From positions 1 through 42,685 of the forward strand of contig JAJZQN010000033.1 of assembly GCA_021847605.1 (NCBI GenBank): a DNA stretch of 42,685 nucleotides. Direction: 5' to 3'. The translations under genes and the position numbers were made by a program. Source of the DNA: Pseudomonadota bacterium. Lineage in GTDB: Bacteria > Pseudomonadota > Alphaproteobacteria > Sphingomonadales > Sphingomonadaceae. The notes below the pieces were generated by a model. The model was not told where the DNA came from, made no database searches, and saw only the letters and a list, made by a program, of their open reading frames with translations. Of this stretch, positions 36,417 to 42,685 are shown one piece after another (position 1 is the first letter of the stretch; every line of letters begins with the position of its first letter).

Positions 36417-36659
36417 TCAGCCCTTGAGCTTTGCCACCGCGTCGACCAGCTGGCCGACGGTTTCGATTTCGGCCTGCATGTTCATCGTGATGATGATGTC
36501 GAATTCGTCTTCGATTGCGGCGACGAAATCCATGACGGTCAGGCTGTCCCACTCCAGGTCGCCGGCAAAGGTAGTGGCTTCGGTCAGGGCCACGTCCTTC
36601 TTGTTGAAGGGCGCGATCTGCGCGGCCACGCTGTCGAAAATTGCGGTGCGATCCGTCAT
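36417..36659 (-). CDS. acyl carrier protein (sphingolipid-associated)
   Basis: An 80-residue acidic carrier protein with the phosphopantetheine site S39 in LEWDSLTVMDFVAAIEDEF. It differs from the fatty-acid AcpP, whose site is typically GADSLD, and lies just upstream of spt on the same strand. In Caulobacter and sphingomonads a dedicated acyl carrier protein adjacent to spt is thought to supply the acyl thioester. The ATG at 36659 follows AAAGAGA; an upstream in-frame TTG (36671) would add four residues. Confidence 0.88.
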   Translation of the reverse strand: MTDRTAIFDSVAAQIAPFNKKDVALTEATTFAGDLEWDSLTVMDFVAAIEDEFDIIITMNMQAEIETVGQLVDAVAKLKG

Positions 36660-36802
36660 CGTCTCTTTCAATCTTTCCGTGAAAGCACGGCTAATGCCGC
36701 CTCATTCCGCTCTTTGGCAAGGGAATAAGGCGGCAATCGGGCAGCATCGCGCCCGAATGTGCGCTGGTTACGACCGGGGCAGTTGCGGTTTTGCCCCGCG
36801 TC

Positions 36803-37081
36803 TCAGCGGAAATTGTCGGCGTATGCCTGAAGTTTCAGCGTCTTGGGCGGGGTGGCGATGACGCTGTAGGCGATGCCCTGCTTGTCGGCATAGGCGATGG
36901 CGGCTTCCTGCGAGGGGAAGTTCAGCTTCAACTGCTGCTTCGTGTCGCCCGATCCGGCCCACCCGGTCAGAGGATCGGGCTGCTTGGCTTCGGCGGGCGC
37001 ATATTCCAGCACCCATTTATGGGTCAGCGCCTTGCCGGACTGAAGGGCGTTCTTCTGGATCTGATAAATGCGCGCGGCCAT
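36803..37081 (-). CDS. NDUFS4-like complex I accessory subunit
   Basis: A 92-residue protein of the ETC complex I NDUFS4 family, a supernumerary subunit shared by alphaproteobacteria and mitochondria. Features are ARIYQIQKNALQSGKALTHKWVLEY, DPLTGWAGSGDTKQQLKL-F and AIAYADKQGIAYSVI, ending with the Lys/Arg-rich K-x-L-K-x-x-x-Y-A-D-N-F. ATG 37081 follows GGAG at normal distance; upstream in-frame codons would add unconserved residues. It lies 55 bases after hrpB and 143 bases before acp. In the family it attaches to the NADH-oxidising arm on the cytoplasmic side. Confidence 0.88.
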   Translation of the reverse strand: MAARIYQIQKNALQSGKALTHKWVLEYAPAEAKQPDPLTGWAGSGDTKQQLKLNFPSQEAAIAYADKQGIAYSVIATPPKTLKLQAYADNFR

Positions 37082-37136
37082 CGCGGGAAACTCCATGAAA
37101 TCGTCATTTTGCGTTGCACCAATGGCCGCGCCCAAG

Positions 37137-39590
37137 TCAAGACTTGCGGGAGCCTGGCGCTCTGGCATCCGCATTTTTGGTGCGCAATGTCGCGCTGGCC
37201 GCCGCCGGATCGTCGGGCCAGGGGTGGCGGGGGTAGCGGCCACGCATTTCCTTGGCCACGTCGCGCCAGTTGCCCGCCCAGAAACCGGGCAGGTCGCGGG
37301 TCGTCTGGATCGGCCGACCGGCGGGCGAGGTCAGCGACAGGACGAGGGGGATATGCCGGTTGCCAACGGTCGGATGCTGGGACAGGCCGAACAGCGCCTG
37401 CACCCGCAATTCCACGCGCGGTCCGCCCTCGGCCGCATAGTCGATGGCATGGCTGCTGCCGGCGGGTGAGCGGAACTCGGGCGGGGCCAGCCGGTCAAGC
37501 TGGCTCTTGCCATCCCATCCGATGATCCCTTCCAACACGCCCGACAGTTGCGACCGGTCGATGTCGGATAGTCGGCGCTTGCCGGTCAGCAGCGCGGGCA
37601 GCCAGTCATCCAGCGTGTCGATCAGCGCCGCGTCGGACAGCGCCTCCAGTCCGGCAAATTCCCCCCGCATCCGCAGCGATTGCGCCGCTTCGGACCAGGG
37701 GAGCAGGCTGAGGCCACCTTGCCGCACGCCTTCCGTCAGGGCGGCGACCACCGCTTGCGGGTCGGGCCGGTCGTCGGACCCCGACGACAGCCGCACCGCG
37801 CCCAGTCGCCGTTCGCGCAGCGCTTCTATGCCGCCATTGTCGGGGCGAAAGCGCACGGTGCGATGCTCCGCCACCCTATCGCCGAACAGGTCCAGCACTT
37901 CCGCCTCGCTGATCGGCGCGGCCGACAATATGCGTGCGCCCGCCGCGCTCCCCTGTACTTCGCCGATCGCCAGCCATGGCTCGCTCGCCAGTGGCGACAT
38001 GGGGTCCAGCCGAAATCCGCGCCCGCCTACGCTCGCCCAGTCCGCGCCATCGGCCGACCGCCGCTTCGCCACCCGGTCCGGGAAGGCGAGGGCGAGGCAC
38101 AGGCCGGTGCTATGATCCCCCGTCCCGCCAGCGCGCTGTGCGACAAGTCCCGCCCACCGCTTTGCCAGCCCGCGCGCCGCTTCTGCCCGCTGCCCGCCTT
38201 CGCGTCGCCAGCGTTGCAGGCGCAGCGTCAGGTCGGTGTCCTGCCCACCAATGCCCCGCTCGCCCAGCAGCACCGCGACCTCGGCGGCGGTCTTCGCCAT
38301 GCCGCGTTCGCCCGCGCGCACCAGCATATGGGCGATGCGCGGGGACAGGGGCAGCTTCGCCAGCGCCCGGCCATGCGCGTTGATCCGCCCGTCCGCGTCC
38401 AGCGCCTCCAGCACCGTCAGTCGCCCCCGCGCTTCTTCCACCGCCGCAGCGGGTGGCGCATCCAGCCAGCGCAGCGCCGCCGGATCGCTCACCCCCCACA
38501 GCGCGCAGTCCAGCAACAGGCTGCTGAGGTCGCTTTCCAATATCTCGGGCGGGTCGAACGGCGGCATGCCCGCATTGGCCGCCGCTTCCCACAGGCGATA
38601 GGCGACGCCGGGCCGCTGCCGCGCGGCGCGACCGGCGCGCTGGGTCGCCGACGCTTGACTGGCGCGTTCCGTCACCAGCCGCGTGACGCCCGCTGCTCGG
38701 TCATAGCGCGGCCGCCGTGCTAGTCCTGAGTCCACCACGATCCGCACCCCGTCGATGGTCAGACTGGTTTCGGCGATCGACGTCGCCAATATCACCTTGC
38801 GCCGACCGTCCCGCGCAGGCCGGATCGCGGCCCGCTGCGCGCCGGGGTCCAGCGATCCGTGCAGCCGATGCACCTCGAACGCGCCGCCCTCTATCCGCTC
38901 GGCCGTCCGCTCGATTTCCCCCACGCCGGGCAGGAAGGCGAGCAGGTCGCCCTCTGCCTCCTCGGTCATGGCGCGGCGGATGGCGGCGGCCATCTCATCC
39001 TCGATCCGCTTTTCGGACGCCCGCCCGATATGGCGCAGTTCCAGCGGCTGGATGCGCCCCTCGCTCTCGATCACCGGGGCGCCATCAAGCAGGCTGGCGA
39101 ACCGCGCCCCGTCCAAAGTCGCCGACATCGGCACGATGCGCAGGTCCGGCCGCAACCCTTCCTGTGCATCCAGCGCCAGCGCCAGCCCGAAATCGCTGTC
39201 CAGACTGCGCTCATGCACTTCGTCGAACAGCACGGCCGACACGCCCGGCAATTCGGGGTCATCCTGTATCCGCCGGACGAAAATCCCTTCGGTCAGCACC
39301 AATATCCGCGTGCGCGCCGACACCTTGCTGTCCATCCGCGTCGCATAGCCGACCGTGCCGCCCGGCTGCTCGCTCATCATTTCGGCAATCCGCTCGGCCG
39401 CGGCCCGCGCCGCCAGCCTGCGCGGCGACAGCAGCAATATCTGGCCCTCGCACCATGGCTCGTTCAGCAGGGCAGGGGCAACCGCCGTCGTCTTGCCCGC
39501 GCCCGGCGGCGCCACCAGCACGGCATTGCTCCCCTGACGCAGGGCAGCCAGCAGGTCGGGCAGGACGGCATGGATGGGAAGGGCAGTCAT
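37137..39590 (-). CDS. hrpB: ATP-dependent helicase HrpB
   Basis: An 817-residue DEAH/RHA-type helicase. Walker A is APPGAGKTT (27-35), motif II DEVH at 123-126 in FDEVHERSLDSD, motif III SATLDGARFA, and motif VI QRAGRAARQRPG. The HrpB-specific C-terminal domain includes VRFRPDNGGIEALRERRLGAVRL and a final PLVLSLTSPAGRPIQTTRDLPGFW. The ATG at 39590 has GGGGGCGG upstream; a longer frame to 39662 is unsupported. Length is usual. Its cellular function (RNA helicase of uncertain target) is not settled. Confidence 0.93.
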   Translation of the reverse strand: MTALPIHAVLPDLLAALRQGSNAVLVAPPGAGKTTAVAPALLNEPWCEGQILLLSPRRLAARAAAERIAEMMSEQPGGTVGYATRMDSKVSARTRILVLTEGIFVRRIQDDPELPGVSAVLFDEVHERSLDSDFGLALALDAQEGLRPDLRIVPMSATLDGARFASLLDGAPVIESEGRIQPLELRHIGRASEKRIEDEMAAAIRRAMTEEAEGDLLAFLPGVGEIERTAERIEGGAFEVHRLHGSLDPGAQRAAIRPARDGRRKVILATSIAETSLTIDGVRIVVDSGLARRPRYDRAAGVTRLVTERASQASATQRAGRAARQRPGVAYRLWEAAANAGMPPFDPPEILESDLSSLLLDCALWGVSDPAALRWLDAPPAAAVEEARGRLTVLEALDADGRINAHGRALAKLPLSPRIAHMLVRAGERGMAKTAAEVAVLLGERGIGGQDTDLTLRLQRWRREGGQRAEAARGLAKRWAGLVAQRAGGTGDHSTGLCLALAFPDRVAKRRSADGADWASVGGRGFRLDPMSPLASEPWLAIGEVQGSAAGARILSAAPISEAEVLDLFGDRVAEHRTVRFRPDNGGIEALRERRLGAVRLSSGSDDRPDPQAVVAALTEGVRQGGLSLLPWSEAAQSLRMRGEFAGLEALSDAALIDTLDDWLPALLTGKRRLSDIDRSQLSGVLEGIIGWDGKSQLDRLAPPEFRSPAGSSHAIDYAAEGGPRVELRVQALFGLSQHPTVGNRHIPLVLSLTSPAGRPIQTTRDLPGFWAGNWRDVAKEMRGRYPRHPWPDDPAAASATLRTKNADARAPGSRKS

Positions 39591-39672
39591 CCGCCCCCTC
39601 TCGCGCCAATCGGCGCATGTTGCAAGGCGGAGCGACGGATGACAGCCGCGTCGCAGACGCATAAAATTTATG

Positions 39673-39740
39673 CGCGCAGAGGCGCAGAGGACGCCGAGCG
39701 AGATGCAGCATTTTCTCTGCGCCCTCTGCGCCTCTGCGCG
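39673..39740. repeat. perfect 18-bp inverted repeat between hrpB and the TauE/SafE gene
   Basis: CGCGCAGAGGCGCAGAGG (39673-39690) is exactly inverted at 39723-39740 (CCTCTGCGCCTCTGCGCG), with a 32-base loop. It lies in the 210-base gap between two - strand genes. Otherwise the gap holds nothing I can identify. Confidence 0.8.
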
Positions 39741-39800
39741 AAACTTTCCCTCTTTGCCTTTTGTCGCTCGCGGCGACTACGGCACTTGTCCGTCGTCCCT

Positions 39801-40580
39801 TTACCCGAACAGATAGATGTGGATGGGGTTCTTGGGGTCCAGCAGCATCTTGGTCGTCAGCGCCAGCGACATGACGATCAGCAACGGCTTGATCAGGCGC
39901 GATCCGAACCGCATGGCCAGATGCGATCCGATCTGCCCGCCGATCAGGCTGCCCACCGCCATGCACAGCCCCGCGACCCACAATATATGCCCGCCCGCCG
40001 CCATCGTCAGCAACCCCGCGATATTGCTCGCGAAATTCGCCGCCTTGGCCTGCGCCGTGGCGCGCAGGATGGACAGGCCGCCCAGCGCCAGAAAGATGGT
40101 GGTGTAAAAGGCGCCGGCCCCCGGTCCGAAAAACCCGTCATAAAAGCCGACGCCGCCGATCAGCAGCGACAGCCCCGCCATGCCGACCCGTGCATGCCGG
40201 TCCATATCGCCCAGCTTGGGCGAAAAGGTGAAATAGGCCGCCATCGCGATCAGCAGCGCAGGCATCAGCCCCGCCAGCAGCGACGTGTCGACCCGCTGTA
40301 ACAGCCACGCGCCGCCGATCGATCCGACAAAGGCAGCGATCACCGGCCACTTATAGGTTTTGAGGTCCATATGCCCCCGCCGGGCATAGGCGATGCAGGC
40401 GCCGAATGTCCCGACACAGCCTTGCAGCTTGTTGGTGGCCACCGCCGGCACGGGCGGGATGCCTGCCGCCAACAGCGCCGGCAGGGATATGAGACCACCC
40501 CCGCCCGCCATCGCGTCGATGCAGGATGCGATGACGGCCGCGCCGGTCAGGAACATGATGGTATCGGGGGACAGGATCAT
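39801..40580 (-). CDS. TauE/SafE family permease
   Basis: A 259-residue membrane protein with about eight hydrophobic segments. The N-terminal repeat has AMAGGGGLISLPALLAAGIPPVPAVATNKLQG and the second half GFYDGFFGPGAGAFYTTIFLALGG plus AQAKAANFASNIAGLL, the two-fold repeated signature of TauE/SafE (DUF81) proteins, which are thought to export sulfur-containing organic anions such as sulfoacetate. The substrate here is unknown. A repeat pair separates it from the polyprenyl synthase gene upstream. Confidence 0.88.
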   Translation of the reverse strand: MILSPDTIMFLTGAAVIASCIDAMAGGGGLISLPALLAAGIPPVPAVATNKLQGCVGTFGACIAYARRGHMDLKTYKWPVIAAFVGSIGGAWLLQRVDTSLLAGLMPALLIAMAAYFTFSPKLGDMDRHARVGMAGLSLLIGGVGFYDGFFGPGAGAFYTTIFLALGGLSILRATAQAKAANFASNIAGLLTMAAGGHILWVAGLCMAVGSLIGGQIGSHLAMRFGSRLIKPLLIVMSLALTTKMLLDPKNPIHIYLFG

Positions 40581-40605
40581 GGCACCACGGGCTTTGCTGA
40601 TATTC

Positions 40606-40679
40606 CCGTTCGCCCTGAGCGTGTCGAAGGGTCATCCTGCGCAGGCAAGTCAGGGCTTCGACAGGCTTAGCCCGAACGG
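40606..40679. repeat. inverted repeat pair, CCGTTCG family
   Basis: CCGTTCGCCCTGAGCGTGTC (then GAAGGGTC) starts at 40606; the right arm AGGGCTTCGACAGGCTTAGC then CCGAACGG ends at 40679. It lies in the 129-base gap between the polyprenyl synthase and TauE/SafE genes. Confidence 0.85.
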
Positions 40680-40709
40680 TTGGAAAGACGAGCCGCGTGG
40701 CCCGTTTCC

Positions 40710-41738
40710 TCAATAGGCGCGTGCTATCGCGAATTCGACCGCTTCGGTAAGGGCCGCTTTCGCCTCGCCGGCCTCGAACATGTCCAGCGCGTCGATCGCC
40801 TGCTGGCCATAATGGCGGGCGCGCGCCAGCGTGTCGGCGATGGCGCCGGTCTGACGCAGCAGGGTGGTGGCGTGGGCCAGATCCTCGTCGCTGACCTTGT
40901 GCCCGGCAATCGCCGCCTTCCAGAAGGCGCGATCCTCGTCGCCGCCCCGTGCATAGGCCAGGATGACGGGCAACGTCACCTTGCCGTCGCGGAAGTCGTC
41001 GCCCGCATCCTTACCCATGGTCGCGCCGTCCGATTCATAATCGATGGCGTCGTCGATCAACTGGAACGCGATGCCCAGATTGCGGCCATAGACGTCCAGT
41101 GCCGTTTCTTCCCTGTCGTCCCGTTTGGCGACCACGGCGGAAATGCGACATGCGGCGGCAAAGAGGGCAGCGGTCTTTGCGTCGATAATGTCCAGATATT
41201 GTTCTTCGCTGGTGTCGATATTGCGCTGGGCGGTCAACTGGTTGACTTCGCCCTCGGCGATGATGGCCGATGCGCCCGACAGGATTTTCAGAACCTTGAG
41301 CGATTCCGCCTCGACCATCAGTTCGAACGATCGGGAAAAGAGGAAATCGCCCACCAATACGCTGGCGCTGTTGCCCCAGATGATGTTGGCGGTCTTGCGC
41401 CCGCGGCGCAGCCCCGACCCGTCGACCACATCGTCATGCAACAGGGTGGCGGTGTGGATGAATTCGACCGCAGCGGCCAGCTTGTAATGGCTGTCGCCGG
41501 TATAACCGACCAGATCGGCGCAGGCGAGGGTCAGCATCGGGCGCAGCCGCTTGCCGCCGCCCGCGATCAGATGGCCTGCCAGTTCGGGGATCAGGGGGAT
41601 GCGCGACTGCATCCGGTCCAGAATGACGCCGTTGACCGCATTCATGCCGTCCGCCACCAGAGTCAGGATGGCGTTGAGCGAGGGCGCGCTGTTCGCGCGG
41701 CCGATCGGGTGGACGTTGCCGGGGGCGGATACGGTCAT
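40710..41738 (-). CDS. long-chain polyprenyl diphosphate synthase
   Basis: A 342-residue trans-prenyltransferase. The first aspartate-rich motif is H101-D-D-V-V-D106 in LLHDDVVDGSGLRRG and the second is QLIDDAIDYESD. GGGKRLRPML, MVEAESLKVLKILS and EGEVNQLTAQRN are typical of the octaprenyl/solanesyl/decaprenyl group that makes the ubiquinone side chain. Sphingomonads contain ubiquinone-10, so decaprenyl diphosphate is the likely product, but chain length is not read directly. ATG 41738 begins MTVSAPGN; the upstream extension to 41900 is unsupported. Confidence 0.9.
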   Translation of the reverse strand: MTVSAPGNVHPIGRANSAPSLNAILTLVADGMNAVNGVILDRMQSRIPLIPELAGHLIAGGGKRLRPMLTLACADLVGYTGDSHYKLAAAVEFIHTATLLHDDVVDGSGLRRGRKTANIIWGNSASVLVGDFLFSRSFELMVEAESLKVLKILSGASAIIAEGEVNQLTAQRNIDTSEEQYLDIIDAKTAALFAAACRISAVVAKRDDREETALDVYGRNLGIAFQLIDDAIDYESDGATMGKDAGDDFRDGKVTLPVILAYARGGDEDRAFWKAAIAGHKVSDEDLAHATTLLRQTGAIADTLARARHYGQQAIDALDMFEAGEAKAALTEAVEFAIARAY

Positions 41739-41887
41739 GACCTGCGTCCCTTGGCCGGGCAAAATGCCGTTGGCAAGCGGGAATAGCTTGCACCCGCCGT
41801 CATATGGCGCAAAAAGCGCGCCGATTATGGATTTGACGCATTCTGTGAGACGAAATGTCCCATGGGCTGCGTCGGTGGAGGGTTCCC

Positions 41888-42166
41888 GTGGACGAAACAT
41901 TGAAGCGCTATCGCGAAAGCATCGACAATATCGACGCGGCGCTGGTCTTCATGCTGGCCGAACGCTTCAAGGTCACGCAGGCCGTGGGCGAATATAAGGC
42001 GACTCACGCCCTGCCGCCCGCCGATCCGGGCCGCGAGGAAAGCCAGATCGCCCGCCTGCGCCAACTGGCGTCCGACGCGCATCTCGACCCCGACTTCACC
42101 GAAAAATTCCTGCGCTTCATCATCGACGAAGTGATCCGCCACCACGAACGGCTGCGCGACGCCTGA
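41888..42166 (+). CDS. chorismate mutase (AroQ type)
   Basis: A 92-residue all-helical monofunctional chorismate mutase, converting chorismate to prephenate for Phe/Tyr synthesis. The pattern LKRYRESIDNIDAALVFMLAERFKVTQAVGEYKA has the catalytic Arg (first helix), Arg and Lys (VGEYK) positions of AroQ enzymes, and EESQIARLRQLA and KFLRFIIDEVIRHHERL complete it. It starts with GTG 41888, six bases after GGAGGG. It diverges from the polyprenyl synthase gene; the 149-base spacer should hold both promoters. TTGACG at 41833 is a possible -35 box. Confidence 0.88.
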   Translation: MDETLKRYRESIDNIDAALVFMLAERFKVTQAVGEYKATHALPPADPGREESQIARLRQLASDAHLDPDFTEKFLRFIIDEVIRHHERLRDA

Positions 42167-42244
42167 TTTGGGGCGCGTTTCCTTGCTTCGGCAGGATCAA
42201 ACCGGAACCGGCGGGTGACGCTGCCTCTTCGTCATCCACCTCAT

Positions 42245-42272
42245 CGTCACCCCGGACTTGATCCGGGGTCCA
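42245..42272. repeat. palindromic intergenic repeat (CACCCCGGACTTGATCCGGGG)
   Basis: CCCCGGA pairs with TCCGGGG around CTTGA, preceded by CGTCA and followed by TCCA. This unit is of a type widespread in alphaproteobacterial intergenic regions. Confidence 0.7.
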
Positions 42273-42408
42273 GCTTTTGCACGCGATGAAACGGCTGACC
42301 CACAAGCGATCATAAATTCCTCCCCTGCAAGGGGAGGATGGGCCGGAAGCGACCATTCGTGGACGGTTAGCTATCGCTTGCTACAGCCTGAAACCCGACG
42401 AAATTATC

Positions 42409-42523
42409 CCGTCACCCCAGCGGAAGCTGGGGTCTCAAGCGATGGCGGGATAGGCTGGAACAAGCGCCACATCCGACCGTTTCGCGCCTCCGCCTGAGAT
42501 GCCAGCCTTCGCTGGCATGACGG
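42409..42523. repeat. inverted pair of CCGTCA-palindrome repeats
   Basis: CCGTCACCCCAGCGGAAGCT (arm 42409-42436) and the inverted GAGATGCCAGCCTTCGCTGG (arm 42496-42523, ending CATGACGG) are diverged copies of one unit in opposite orientation, about 59 bases apart. Each is itself a hairpin (CCCCAGC/GCTGGGG; TGCCAGC/GCTGGCA). Confidence 0.65.
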
Positions 42524-42569
42524 CTATTTTAATGTCGGCTTTTCAAGATTTCCGGCAAAAAGCGGATAG

Positions 42570-42649
42570 GGTGGATGGCTCCCGCTCACGGCATCTAGGT
42601 GCCAAGATGGTTTGCTGTCAGGCAAACCCGAGCAAAGGAACCATCCGCC
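42570..42649 (+). mobile_element. left end of an IS110-family element, foldable leader
   Basis: GTGGATGGCTCCCGC (42571-42585) is inverted exactly at 108-122. GGTGGATGG (42570-42578) can pair with CCATCCGCC (42641-42649), enclosing two hairpins: GGCA/TGCC (42590-42603) and GGTTTGC/GCAAACC (42609-42628). The transposase start follows at 42650 and its AAAGGA ribosome site (42634-42639) lies inside the fold. The true tip of the element is not determined. Confidence 0.5.
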
Positions 42650-42685
42650 ATGGAGATTACCACGATCGGCCTGGATGTGGCCAAG
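42650..42685 (+). CDS. IS110-family transposase, N-terminus only (cut by window edge)
   Basis: The 12 visible codons read MEITTIGLDVAK. The start with an I-G-L-D-V-A-K strand carrying the first catalytic Asp of the DEDD/RuvC-like domain is typical of IS110/IS1111 transposases. The rest lies off the window, so nothing can be said about intactness. The ribosome site AAAGGA ends ten bases before ATG 42650. Confidence 0.7.
   Translation, partial: MEITTIGLDVAK

Larger units (their letters stand above)
42167..42569. other. repeat-rich intergenic region
   Basis: No gene is visible. It contains three short palindromes (listed separately) and a possible CTCCCCTGCAAGGGGAG palindrome near 42319-42335. 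The region ends at the left end of an IS110-family element. Confidence 0.6.

Noticed and set aside
36775..36799. Hairpin CGGGGCA/TGCCCCG as an intrinsic terminator after the NDUFS4-like gene
   Set aside because: The stem is good but no T-run follows on the - strand, so termination cannot be claimed.
1..42685. Composite transposon carrying the dcw cluster between two IS copies
   Set aside because: The interior is core, syntenic chromosomal DNA with uniform character; flanking IS copies at this distance are better read as chance positions on the chromosome.

Overview
The window is a GC-rich chromosomal segment from a sphingomonad (order Sphingomonadales, probably Sphingobium or a close relative). 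The evidence is a complete alphaproteobacterial cell-wall/division cluster, a soluble serine palmitoyltransferase of the Sphingomonas type next to an acyl carrier protein, an NDUFS4-like complex I accessory subunit, and dispersed paired repeats of the type common in sphingomonad intergenic regions. Genus is an inference; no rRNA or tRNA gene is present.

Layout. Positions 1-357 hold intergenic DNA with a probable right end of an IS110-family element. 358-2965 is a three-gene run: cysteine synthase, a small membrane protein and a GldG-like membrane protein. 3149-22230 is an unbroken dcw cluster on the + strand in the order mraZ, rsmH, ftsL, ftsI, murE, murF, mraY, murD, ftsW, murG, murC, a 65-residue unknown, murB, ddl, ftsQ, ftsA, ftsZ. 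Most neighbours overlap by 1-8 bases; the larger gaps (murE/murF, murG/murC, murB/ddl) each contain an inverted pair of the same repeat. It is preceded by a regularly phased MraZ-type operator and a hairpin that covers the mraZ ribosome-binding site. 22355-25727 has a SPOR-domain protein, a dNTPase and a small unknown. 25792-30780 is a glycine-cleavage operon (gcvT, gcvH, gcvPA, gcvPB) behind a textbook tandem glycine riboswitch. 30875-33016 has a CcdC-like membrane protein, a DUF938 methyltransferase and a protein resembling the Tam41 type of CDP-diacylglycerol synthase.

From 32973 to 41738 genes run on the - strand: a hybrid histidine kinase, serine palmitoyltransferase, its probable acyl carrier protein, an NDUFS4-like protein, the helicase HrpB, a TauE/SafE permease and a long-chain polyprenyl diphosphate synthase. 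A chorismate mutase diverges from the last. The right edge carries a repeat-rich spacer and the first 12 codons of an IS110-family transposase.

The genes are mostly housekeeping: peptidoglycan precursor synthesis and septation, one-carbon metabolism, sphingolipid and isoprenoid supply. The most unusual features are regulatory or structural: the five-unit MraZ box, the mraZ leader hairpin, the seven inverted repeat pairs placed between genes, the AT-rich dyad before ftsZ, the insertion-sequence ends at both window edges, and the Tam41-like gene near the sphingolipid genes.
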